64,000 nt of DNA. Source: Wurfbainia villosa. Taxonomy: Eukaryota; Streptophyta; Magnoliopsida; Zingiberales; Zingiberaceae. Positions 32,618-44,209 of this stretch are shown here, piece after piece. Below the pieces are notes generated by a model, which did no database searches, was not told the DNA's origin, and worked only from the letters and a program-made list of their open reading frames with translations. Every line of letters starts with the position of its first letter. The first letter of the stretch is position 1. The stretch is from contig CM046008.1 of NCBI GenBank assembly GCA_025175895.1, forward strand, positions 22,089,255 to 22,153,254, given 5' to 3'. The position numbers were made by a program, and so were the translations under genes.

Positions 32618-34640
32618 CAGAAGATTGGGTTATCACACCAGCAGCGATTTACTATTTCAGGCATAGTTGGAGTTCCTTGATACTTCATCCGGGAGAAGCG
32701 ATTTACTCGGCATCATCAGTAGAAGACATCTCAGAAGACTCAAACGTTCAGACAACAACTATTACCTCCTTAGGCGTGGTTATACTTTGTATAGAGGAGA
32801 GAGTATATGACGATGGTCGTATCTATGTTGTATTCTCCAGTTGCAGCTATACCATTTGCGGAGTTGGAGCGTGCTACGATGTTAGCGATTATTCAGTATT
32901 TTACAGTCGGTGGTATACTCTTTACCAGCACAACAGTGTTTACCATCTTCGTTACAACTGTTTCAGTTTGTATCTCAGTTTCTGTAGTTGATTTTAGTTC
33001 CTCTATGGTAGTCTTTTGCACTTGCAGGAACTCAGTCGTTAAGAACAGAAGTTGAATGGGTTTACATCTTTACTCGAGAGGAGATGTAGAGGGTCGAAGG
33101 ATTGATCATTTGCGGTATTACTGTAGTTTACCTTACTTGTTGATATATATATTGAGAGATACTGGTAGTTTATAGGTATTTATGATTAGAAAATTCATAG
33201 ATAGGATTAGAAGGATTTCTGTATTTGGATCATGTTGATTAGTTGTGTTTCCACCGACAGGTGGGATGTTGATTTGATTACTATGATGATTATTAGAGTG
33301 TTATGATAATGATTCTGATGTTTAGAAATTGATTGATGGAGATGTTATCTTAGTGTTGGAGAGTTGTCACAGTTGCTATATTGTTGACTTAGTTGATATT
33401 GTGTGGATATGGATATCTTGATATTAACTTGGATGTTATGATGTTGAAATGATGGTATAAAATATCTCTCGGATGTGCGTATAATCCGAGAGTATTCAGA
33501 TGTAGTTTTGGATGAACTCTCAGTCTTGTCATTGCATAGGCAAGTGGAGTATGCGATCAGAGAGATTTTGAGAATAATTTCGATATTGAAGACCTCATAC
33601 CAGGTGACAATTTTATTGGTATTAGTGTTGCTAAACACTATGGGAATTGGAAGAATGTAAGTTGCAATTATATGAGGTATTGGATGGAAGATTTATCTGT
33701 CCCAGTGTTTTTTTTCTTGAGAAGATCCGGAACTCTTTGTTAAAAGAGAGATGGACCTTTGGGATTATGCATCGATTATCGATGATGGTATGTAGTAGTT
33801 GTTGAGAATGAATATCCTTCGTTGTGGATAGATGATCTATTTAGATCAGCTAAAGGACACCTGTGTATACTCTAGGGTTGATTCATGATTGGTGTGTTGA
33901 TATTGTAGTGACTTGGTGTCATACAATTATCATTGTCTGTGTTATGATTGATATATCATCAGCTTAGAGTAAAAGGATGCAGGTGTGTAGAGGACGACAT
34001 TTCGTACTTGGTATGAATGTTTATGAGCTTTTGATAATGTTATTAGACTTATTAATTATGTAGTCATCCATGGACTTAAGGAATCGAGTATTTTGGAAGT
34101 GATTGGATCAGTTGTTGGGTGTCATTTTAGACAATATTTTTTGGATATATTCACAATCTTAAGGGAAGTTGGTGGTTTCCTCGGGTTTGATTTAGTTATT
34201 ACCGCAGTTGTGGATGGGATGTTTTTAGCATTACTGTACCACAGACTTGTTTGACCAAGAAGGGGATGGAAGGGTACTATATGCAGATGCATTATTTCAG
34301 GGATTGGAGTGATTCCGATGCAGTTGTATGAGACATATCTTATGCTTACGTCAGATGAGAATCTTTGAGATAAACTGTCATATACATGATGTGGATTTAG
34401 CAGTTATTATCTTGTTTTGTAGATGCATGGAGCAGGAGTTCTCATGGAGTTTTGGCTAGCTACTGTATAGCTGCTATCAAGTTGCTAGGACACGGACAGA
34501 TGCAACAATGGAGATTCATCACTATAGTCTCCTAGGCACTTTTAATTTCTGTGTAACAGAGTGTATTTTGGACGGTAGATTGATTTCTCTTGTGAGAAAG
34601 TAATTCTTCGTCTCTGGGAAGGATAGTGACCCAGTGTTGT
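32618..34640 (+). pseudogene. Gypsy pol relic: protease linker and reverse transcriptase
   Basis: Degenerate but recognisable. At 33475-33600 one frame reads IIREYSDVVLDELS, the protease-RT linker of Ty3/Gypsy elements. Near 33745-33790 mixed frames give KERDG and CIDYR-like words of RT. At about 34065-34165 a decayed form of the FIDDILVYS catalytic segment reads ILDNIFWIYS after a FMDL..RVF word. Many stops and frameshifts make it non-functional. It is continuous with gag across the solo LTR insertion. Confidence 0.75.
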
Positions 34641-34649
34641 TTCAGTTTT

Positions 34650-35124
34650 AGGGAGAGTTGTTTTAGTATTCAAAAACCCTGCAGATATTCTCAATCACGA
34701 GAAGTCAAAATAATGTCTTCCAGCGCAAGACATTCTACCAGTACACGTCCCCCTGCTGTGGGCACTGTATCAACAGTCCAAGTACCAAGTTCAGAAAATC
34801 AGATACGAGATTATAGGCAAGGGCAGAGAATACTCTATAATCTTCAAAGAAGGCTACTTCCTAATCAAAGGAGATACAGAAGATCTATTGAAAGTCAAGT
34901 AGATCCTGAGGAGCAGCTTGAGAATTCAAGAACAAGAAGAGCGAATATGGTACCTGCAGAAATACTATACTCCACAGGATTCCAGCCTACTAGACACAGA
35001 GTATACCAGCATTATTCTGAAGAAGATCTTCTGTGCGTTGAAGAAAGTCAGGTAGACCTTCCATTAGTAACTCAAGAAAGTCATCAAAGACTCAGAGAAG
35101 CAGGATTTCACCATATCCACATGG
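34650..35124 (+). pseudogene. EPRV ORF2 end and ORF3 start, third lineage, inside the Gypsy body
   Basis: About 475 bp. The end of ORF2 (LVFKNPADIL, stop at 34711) overlaps the ORF3 ATG at 34713 as TAATG. ORF3 then runs about 136 residues with words such as NLQRRLLPNQRR and HRVYQHYSEEDLL. It aligns with 13335-13738 but differs at roughly a fifth to a quarter of residues by eye. The frame stays open past the viral end into Gypsy DNA until 35205. It breaks the RT-integrase region of the host element. Confidence 0.88.
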
Positions 35125-35406
35125 GATTGGTTATGATCAGAATGCATGCTTTGCATCGAAGGAATACTGGAGCCATGGTCTTAGTGGTACTACGTGACAC
35201 AAGATGACTCGTTATTCGAGATTGGTGATTTATTCGGAGTGTATCTGAAGATAATGAGTTTTGAAATGTTCATGGTGGTGGAACGACATGTAGGACATGG
35301 TTAATTTCGTAGTATGGTGTTCAGTGTGTCAACTAGTAAAAGTGGAAAACTAGTGATGAGTAAGGTTGTGTACCGAGATGGAAGTGGTAGCCTGGTATGA
35401 TGGACT

Positions 35407-35790
35407 GTGTTAGGAGATTATCTGGAATTCGGAAAGGACTTAAGACGATTTGGGGTAATCGATGATCGATTAACTAAGTTTGTTCATTTTCTTCCGATCC
35501 GTAAGATGAATTTGATGGATCACTTGATAGATTTATATTGCAAGGAGATTTCCATATTTTATGGAGTATCCTTGAATATCATATCAGATAGAGATTTATG
35601 GTTAACCTCACGATTCTGAAAAAGTCTCCAACATGTCATGGATATAGAGCTCCATCTGGTACGATTATTTACCTTTTGATAGGAGGTCGATATGAAGGTA
35701 TTATTCATACTTTAGAAGGCCTGTTGAAAGCATGCATGATAGATTTTAGAGGCTATCAATGCCCCCATTTAGTTACTTGAGGTGTGTGAT
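35407..35790 (+). pseudogene. Gypsy integrase core, decayed
   Basis: 35407-35619 reads DDRLTKFVHFLPIR and IISDRD, the catalytic core words of Ty3/Gypsy integrases (VDRLTKSAHF and ISDRDPRF in active elements). After a frameshift near 35610, 35640-35780 carries the YEGIIHTLEGLLKAC segment around the third catalytic acid. About 100 bp later the polypurine tract and 3' LTR follow. No long chromodomain-bearing tail is seen. Confidence 0.87.
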
Positions 35791-35885
35791 TTTTCTTCAA
35801 GTACTTGAGTTGAGCAGTGTGGTATTGCTTACTCATCGTACTTGAATAGGAAATTTGGGGACTAAATTTTTATTAGTTGAGGAGA

Positions 35886-37995
35886 ATGTAAGATACCAAA
35901 AAAATAAAATCCTTTGCTAATTGAGAAATTAACTTGTGGAATTTTTCAGGAATTTTTAGAAATTTTTCTGGATTCAAAAGGAGTTCATACGACTGTTTAA
36001 GAGGAAGATTAAAGCCTAAATGGGAGATTGGGTTAAACCAGGTTAACTTTGGGTTAGACTTGAGCTAGCTTAACCTAATTGGTCGGCCTTTAAAAACCTT
36101 CTGAACCCAAACCCGATCCCGACTTCTTTCTCATCGTGAATCCTCTCTTCTCGTCGTCGCTGCTCATCCTCCCTCTCGATTTCTTCGATTCTTCTTCTTC
36201 CTCACCGCCGCCGCCCCCTTTCACGGGTAATCACCGCACTGGTCGCTTTGTCTCCGCTTCGACCATTTCCAGCCTATTTCTGACCGTTACAGCAAGCTTC
36301 GAAGCCAGCTTAGCGGCCATTGCAAACAACCATCACTTTCTATCGCCGCAAGCGATCGAGCTATCGTTGTTGGATCTCCTTGTGCAAGCTCAGTTTGGCG
36401 GTCGCCGTCACCCCTGTTCGTGTCCAAAAGCTGATCGACGCTATCATCAACCATTACTTGAGGAATCGGTCGATTGTCGCCATGAGCTATCTCTTCCTTA
36501 GCCGCCGGTATTTCTTCTTCCTTTATCGCGGTTGTAACTCTGCTCACGACAGCGCTGCCCTGCAACCAACATTGATCACAGTCAGTGCTGCCCTTTGTGT
36601 GATGCCGATGCTTACCTTGTTCCAGCTTTGGGCGAGGTGAGTAAGGTTGGAATTGGATTGATGATACTCTATGATTGGACTAAGAGGTTGCAGTGATTTC
36701 AGGTGAAGGGGATGGGTTGATGCCTCCATTCACTTGAATTGTATAGGTCGGTGTTTTCTTATTATGGAACAAGAAGCTGTAGAAGTTCGATTGAAATAGG
36801 TGAGTTCAGATCTAGGTAAGTGTGGGTTTGATTATATGGTGATATGGATATTATGTCGTTGTTTTGTGGTTATTAGGTTGTTAATAATAGCTAATGGAGG
36901 AAGGTTGTTCCTTCTTGTAATGATCTAGTATATGTGATTCAGGAAATGGATAGATCAATTGATGGAGTTGAGCAGGGAAGCTGGATTTGAATTGGCAGTG
37001 TAAGGGCTTGGTTACGAGCAGGTTCGTGGAAGTGAATACACTCAACACGAACTACATATCAGGTGGGTAATATTTCCTACCCTGGTTAGGTAGTTGATTA
37101 TTCTTAGTGCATGAGTTACTATATTGTTAATATCGTACCTTGACTCCACTCATGTTATTCTATGCTTGATACCTAGTCTTTACACTTTGAGATATACTGT
37201 TGTTATTGTCATATTTTGTTCATCGTTGCTATAAATTACCGATGTTATGGTATGTGGATCTTTAGATGTTTAACCATGGGTAGGTAGCTGAGTATGGTTG
37301 TTGATTTGACTCGTGTAATCAAGAACAATCATCTGGGGGTGGGTGATGTCCTTAATGTAGAGTTGGTGGTTGTATCATCTTACCTTTCGTTGTATAACTT
37401 ACGGATCATATGTCTGTACATGATAGTGTGGGTTGTCAACGGTGTGTCGCTACGGACTGGAAGTCCTAGCATGGTCGATTGTTAGTTGTATACGATTCTT
37501 TGTGGGATAGAAAGTGTGTTGTGAATGTACGTATGTGTGGTTGTTCATTCATTCCATTTACATGCATGCTGGCGACTTGGCCTCCCTTGTGGTTGAGAGG
37601 GTCGTCAGTCATTCTACCTCCATGGTTACTCGTGGTAGTAGTAAATGGTGTGAGGGCAGTTCATTTGTTGTGCCGCACTCGACCACTATTGATAGTGGTA
37701 GTTGAAGTTGCGTGTAGTTTATCCTGGGTGTGTGGCACTCGACCACTCATGGATAGTGACAGTCGGAGTAGCCAGCAGCAGAGACTTCCGTTGTGTAGCT
37801 TATATCTCTTTAGCTTATTGCTACTTATTCATACTGCCCACTTGGCCACTCGAGAGTAGTGGTTGTTGTTGAGTTGGAATTGTTGTCATGTCGTGCCATC
37901 TGTCGTGGTAGCGAGTGGGGTGTGCAGGCATGACCATGCATTTGCAATGCCATGTGTTAGGGCATTTGCATATATATACATATACATATATTTAT

Positions 37996-38026
<31 letters not shown>

Positions 38027-38952
38027 GGTACAGTCTATATATGCTTGATGTGTTGTTGCATTTGTTTGTGCTATTTTGCTGCATTTGGTTGTACATCATC
38101 TTGCATGTTATTTGCATGATCTATACTGTTGTGTGTGGGATACCAGTGTACGAGTTGATTGGAAGGTTGTACGCATCTGACCAGTATCATGATGTTGAGT
38201 AGGTTGGACCAGGTTCTTTATTGTGTATATCATAGAATGTCCGTAGGGCGGTTGTTAATTTCAGAGGTAGTATTGTTCTTCCATATTGTATATGTTACAT
38301 TGTGGTATATGTATTCAAGTTGTATGAGTTGTAGCGCTGCAGAGCTCCAGGTATATCAGCACCTTGTGTTGTTCAGTTGATCTTTTAGTATACGTATTGG
38401 TTATATTATACTGGTGTTTTTCTTTTGACCCCCCATAGGTTTATCTGTTGATCTCCATACATAGACCTGTTGATCTCTATATGTTTATATTGTTGTTTAT
38501 GCACTATCTATCATATTACCGCTGAGTTTTATACTCACCACCACAGACCTTAGGTTTTCTTGTCGCCTAGGTAACTGGTAGAAGTTTTCCTTTAGTACTC
38601 GGAGCTTCGCCAGCTGATCCCATCTCACCTCGAGTATTTGGATTGTATTCCGGATTCGTGTTGTATTATTTTTTGATGGTGTGTTTTAGATTTTATTCTT
38701 TATTGCTTCTGCATGTTGGTTATAGTTTTGGTTTGGGTGTTGGATTTGTCTATATTTAGTTATTATGTTAGAGTCACACCGATGTGCATCTTTGTGTCTT
38801 TGTAGTTGTATTATTTAGTAGTGTTACTTCATTATATGATATATGGTTTATGGATGTCGACAACTATGTGGGCCTTGTATCGTTGTTTATCTTACATTGT
38901 CACTAGAGGGTACCGTCCGGTTGATGGACACATATACTCTCGGGGCATGACA
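35886..38952 (+). mobile_element. 3' LTR of the Gypsy-type element ('G' family)
   Basis: It starts TGTAAGATACC directly after a purine-rich tract (gttgaggagaa) and ends ctctcggggcatgaca, 3,067 bp. It is the most complete reference copy of the family here. A 5' CT-rich module (36100-36600) is followed by a block with aggtgggtaatatttcctaccctgg (37058), a hairpin cluster (37680-37863), a short tatata run and the gagttttatactcaccacc block (38524). Short open frames inside have no known motifs. Confidence 0.9.
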
Positions 38953-39515
38953 AAAATAACATGGATAATTAGGAAATTGTAATATAAAATTTTATAGGAA
39001 TGCTTATAGATTTCTATGGTATTTCATGGAGAAATAATAGATTAATTTAACTAAGGGTTAATTTATCAAACCCTAAGTTTTATTTTTCTAATATTAATTG
39101 GTCCTTAAAACTTACCCAAGGATTTAAATGTTTAATTTCCTTAACCTTCTCATTCCTTCCGGTTTTTCCCCAATTCCTTCTCATCATCACTGCCATCATC
39201 CCTCCTCCTCCCTTGTCGATCGCACGCCAATTCATCGACCTTCACTTAGCTTGTCGTTGGCTTGCCTTCGGCCGTCAGGGTCGCCTGCCATTGGTGGCGC
39301 CGACCCTGCAATTCCACCACTGCCACCGCCTCCTTGCCGCGCTCCATCGATCGAGAGGACAGTGATCGTTGACGATCTCTTTTTCTTGTGTTGTGTCGTC
39401 GATCTCTTCCCCATCTCCGTCGTTGCCTATCGTTTGTCGCCTGTCAGCATCGCTGTTTCATTTCCGATCGATTCCTCTTCGCCATTGTCGATCTGAGCCC
39501 TATGCACATAGTGCT
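38953..39515 (+). mobile_element. 5' part of another LTR, partial
   Basis: AT-rich DNA followed by a CT-rich module (39160-39480), in the same order as the starts of the LTRs at 35886 and 44210. It is cut at 39515 by an inverted G-LTR. The open frames in the CT-rich module (such as 39128-39496) look like composition artefacts. Confidence 0.5.
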
Positions 39516-39985
39516 TGTCATGCCCCGAGAGTATGCCGAGCCGAAAAGCAAACGGACAACATCTGTCCTGTACGTTGCAACATATCCTGTTGATACAAGG
39601 CCTTCTGGCCACAATTACAACAACATATATAAATGTAAACAAAACACAGTAGAGACTATCACAACGACATAACAACTACATACAGTGCATACCGGTATGA
39701 CCAACATAACATAAAAAAAGCATCGTCAAAACCCGAATCAACAAGTGCGTACATCAACAATGTCAAACACAACATCGATCATATAAATTCGTATCGATAT
39801 ACGAAACATCCGAAAACAAAAGGAACATAAATCCAAGCCAGGCCCCTCGGAAGTGAGATGAGAGGTTGTCAGCCAACATTGCTCCAAGTCCATCACAGAA
39901 TCGAGTACCTGTTACCTGGGCGACAAGAAAATCCAAGGTATGTGGTGGTGTGTAAAAACTCAGCGGTAATAAGAATAGAAGTGCA

Positions 39986-39988
<3 letters not shown>

Positions 39989-40076
<88 letters not shown>
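39989..40076. repeat. (AT)44 microsatellite
   Basis: Eighty-eight bases of pure AT dinucleotide inside the inverted LTR. The alternating YI protein that the plus strand would encode is an artefact. Confidence 0.97.
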
Positions 40077-40079
<3 letters not shown>

Positions 40080-40266
40080 ATGCGAGTCAACAATATGTTG
40101 TCTAAAGGTATAACAGGTATACGCCAGCATAATATAACAACTGTATAACTAAACTAACCAACAATACCAACATAAGGTATTGACATACCTGAAGATCGGC
40201 AATGGTACAACTCATACAACCTGAGTATAAATAACATAATACAACACCTACAACATGGTAGAGTAA

Positions 40267-42066
40267 TGTTGGGTTTTTCCGAGCCGCAAAAACCGCTTTT
40301 TGCGTTGCGGAAACCTCGGAAGCCCCGGCCACGGATCCGTGCGAAGTATAAAAATTATAATTACATGTATGTGCTTACAAAAATCCTAGATCTACCTTAG
40401 ATCTAAGAGGTTAGAACGTTACCCTCGTGTGGCGCCCTTAAGCTTATCATCAATCGAAGTCATGGAACTCGAGGTGTCAAGTGCACTCTCCTGTGGTATC
40501 ACGCTAAGCGATAGGTGGAGAAAAAGACACTTGAGTGTGCTAGCACTCCTCTATGGTGTCTCGGCAAGATGAGGTTGGAGAGGGAGAGCTTGAGAGAAAA
40601 ATTCCCAAGGAAGAAGATGAAGTTAAGAGTGTGTAACTCACCAAATGAATTCACCACCCATAACCCCAAAGTGGCCGGCCACTTCATGGAGGGGTTACAT
40701 GCATGCATGTAACTCCATGACCCTTGGTCTCCCTCATGATGTGGCACCGATTGACAAGTCAATGATGATGTGGAGCATCATCATTGGCCAAACCATGCCT
40801 AGTCATCATCATGACATGGCATTTGGTCAAGTCAAACTTGACCTTTCATCTTCCCTCTCAAGTCAAGTCAAACTTGACCTCTAATCTCCATGGTTGATCA
40901 AATCTAACCACTTGACTCAAGTCGATTTAATATAATGAATCTCTATTCATTAATTTAAATTGATTTGATGAATCAAATCTCGATTAGACTCATTCGACAC
41001 TTGAATCGACTTGAGTCTAACTCGATTAGTCTAATTTGGATTACTCTTAATCCAATTTGGTTCATCCATGAACCTAATCCTCATGGTTCATCATATGAAC
41101 CTAATCTCCATCTAATTGCTCTTATGTGTGTGACCTATAGGTTCTTATAGCGTTAGCGATGTCCACTAAACGATTTAGGAACATAAGCGATGGCGGTATC
41201 TAGCAACACATCATTGCTACCCAAGTTACAAGAATGTTGAGCTCGACATCACCTTTGTGACTACTAATTGTGACTCTCACAATATGTGACAATGTCCCTC
41301 TATCCTTGACATCTAGATTGACCAATCGAGGCATAGGACCGTGTCATCCTCAGTACAATCTAAATCTTGAACTCAGTAGACTCACTCTAATCAAATGAGC
41401 TCGATATCTCATATTGACTCATTTGGGCGTAACCATGCCGTGGTCTCACTCTATCAAGAATATCGATGTCACCCCGTCGTATAGGAGGATAGATCTACAT
41501 CACTCACATCCCTCGCGTAATTAGATTACATACCCGATTAATCGCCTTTATAGTCCACCCATTTCACGGGTGACGTTTGTAAGCAAGTATACGACTCCTT
41601 ATGTAAAGGGAACCATGGTGACTTTCAGTCTAAGGACTAATAGTCATACTAATAGCCACGTGAGAAAGTATATGACACTCATATAACGATCCATGATACT
41701 TTCTCACGTGGCGGGTCATTCAAGATACATTCTCCAATGCATACCCATGTGTCAACTCGACTTGATATCTTGTGAGATCAAGTCATCTTGTTGACCTACA
41801 TGCTAGTCTCTACGCATTAACATTGTCCCTGAATGTTAATACTCGACTAGGAATGATTAAGAGTAGTGTTCTCTATATCATCTCATTATCGATTCAACCA
41901 ATTGATTGATATAGATAAGAACCTACTACTCAAGGACATTATTATATTTAGTTATTTGGCACCAATACAAGTAAATATAATAACCATGCCTTTATAAATA
42001 GAAATATGATACAATAAAGTCCATACAACAATCATCACATGATTGACTCTAGGGCTTTCACTAACA
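40267..42066 (-). mobile_element. Solo Copia LTR, TSD AGTAA
   Basis: It begins TGTTGGGTTTTTCC and ends GCTTTCACTAACA, 1,800 bp, with AGTAA on both sides (40262-40266 and 42067-42071). It shares blocks with the LTRs of the full Copia element at 48991: gtgtgacc.tatagg, catcattgctacccaag, and a duplicated gagaaagtatatgacactc. It is therefore a related but diverged family. Minus orientation is inferred from that match. It carries no internal sequence. Confidence 0.9.
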
Positions 42067-43666
42067 AGTAAAACTAACTCTATAATCGACAAACCGCCAT
42101 ACTAACATCCTATGGCAAATACAACAATGAGCCGGGTCCATCCCGTATCATCTCAAGGTACTGGTCAAAGGTATTCAACAGTTTGACCAACTCAACACTG
42201 GTAATCACACACGACCATACAAAGTATGCAAGTGGAATGCAAGATGATGTACAATCAAATGTAGCAAACATAGTTCAAACAAATGCAACATCCAACGATC
42301 ATCATATATATAGACTCTAGCTATATATATTCTCATCACACTCAACTATATATATATATACATGTATACGTATATATATGTATATGAAGACGCCATCTAC
42401 ATCAACAATGCAAATGCATGGTCATGCCTGTGCACCTGCTACCACGACCCCAGTGTGGCCAAGGTGGCACGACATGCTAACTTTTCCAACTCAACAACAA
42501 CCACTGCTCTTGAGTGGCCGAGTGGGTAGTATGAAGTAGCATATAAGCGTAAAGAGCTAGCTACACAACGATGGTCCCTGCTACTGGTCACTCCGACTGA
42601 CACTATCCATGAGTGGTTGAGTGCCATGCACTCAGGACAACTGCATGCTACTCCAACAACCACTGTCAATAGTGGGGCGAGTGTGGCACAACAAATGCTC
42701 TGCCCTCACACTAGTTACTCCTCCACGAGTAACCTGAGAGGCAGGATGATTGACGACCCTCTCAACCACAAGGGAGACCAAGTCATCAGCATGCATGTAA
42801 ATGAAATGAATGCATGACAGTACATACACGTGTCCACAACACACTCTCTATTCTATAGAGAGGCATATACAACTGACAACAACCAAGCTAGGACCTCCAG
42901 TTCGTAGTGAAGCTGTATCGACAAATCACACGTCCATACACGACTACATGATCCATAGTAGATATATACACAACATTAGGGTATGATATGAAAACTCAAC
43001 TTTACTTCTAGAACATCACCCACCCCCCGGATGATTTATCTAAATTGCATAATTCAGTTTTACAATCGAATTTAGTTACGTACACATAGGTAAACCACTA
43101 CAGGTCCACTTATCATAACATCTACAATTCATAACAAAGATGAATAAATAGATAACAATGATGCCAGAGTATTTAAGTGCAAAGGCAGCATAAGAAAAAT
43201 TAGAGTGGAGTCAAGGTCAAAGTGACAACAATATGAAGTTATATACTTTAGGGTTTAGCTACTACCTGACTAGGGTAAGAAATATTACCCACCTGCTATA
43301 AAACTCGAAATAAATATCTTCACGCCCACAAACCTGTCTCGTATCCATATCCTGCAAATATCATCAACTATAATTAAATTCAAGCACACGACAAATATAC
43401 AAATCCACTACTATATCGTTCCTATATTCGCATCCCTTTATCGAATACGAATTAGAAACTCCCGATCATCAAGCATAACCCTTCTACAACATCCAACTAG
43501 GTTTAGATTATTAAACCTCTTAAGTACACTCCACCCAAATCACTTAAACGTACTAACTCACATCCACAACCATCACAAATTTATCCACAACCCCATTTGT
43601 AGTCGAGATCAGAGCATCACATAGCTCGATCAACAATCGACATTTCACACTAATTTAGGGACCTGA

Positions 43667-44209
43667 TGTAAGATACCGGGGAAATTTTTTTATTAATAGG
43701 CTTAAGTGAGTTATCATTAGATTAATGGGTGGTTTATCAAGGGGTTAATGATCTAATCTTAAGTTCCTATTAACCCTAGGTTTGATTTAAGCTAAACCTA
43801 AGCTAGCCGAACCAACTTCAATCGCCTCTTTTAAATCCTAGTCCCAATTTCTCAGCCACGATCCCCCAAATCCCGATCTCGCGATTTCTTCTTCCAATCA
43901 CCGTGATTTTCCTTCGCCAACTCTTCCTTCCGATCTCTTTGCTGTCGATCCTTGATCACAATTTTGGGCATTTCCTCACTGAATCAAGATCTCGATCTCA
44001 TCCTCGTCTCAATTTCTAGAGCTGGATCTCCGCTACCGTCTCGAATCAAGTTGAAGCTCAATCTCCTTGCGTCTGATGCCCTTGCTTCGCGGCCAGCGTC
44101 GATTGCAATGGGTGCCGATCTTCGTGCGACGATGTTGCCCTATTTACACTGTTGGAGTTCCTTAGTGCAGATTCGTTGGTGTTGCCCATCACCACCTAGA
44201 TCTTATTAA
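43667..44209 (+). mobile_element. G-family LTR start, truncated
   Basis: It begins TGTAAGATACCGGGG like the 3' LTR at 35886 and runs into a CT-rich module. At 44210 another LTR-start-like AT-rich block begins. It is either a truncated copy or part of an internal duplication. Confidence 0.6.

Larger units (their letters stand above)
39516..43666 (-). mobile_element. Inverted G-family LTR with nested solo Copia LTR
   Basis: It starts TGTCATGCCCCGAGAG, the reverse complement of the G-LTR end. Family blocks follow in reverse order: gtgagtataa-like block near 39950, (AT)44, hairpins around 42600-42680, and tattacccacctg near 43285. The expected outer end GGTATCTTACA is absent, so the copy is truncated where the next plus-strand LTR begins. 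A 1.8-kb Copia LTR splits it at 40267-42066. Confidence 0.85.

Noticed and set aside
36136..36640. Frames of 90-121 residues that could be a small host gene
   Set aside because: They lie in the CT-rich part of the Gypsy 3' LTR and overlap each other on both strands without motifs.
39128..39672. Frames of 74-122 residues rich in Ser, Pro and Leu
   Set aside because: CT-rich LTR module; composition explains the openness.
39858..40148. Protein with a long YIYI repeat
   Set aside because: It is the translation of the (AT)44 microsatellite.
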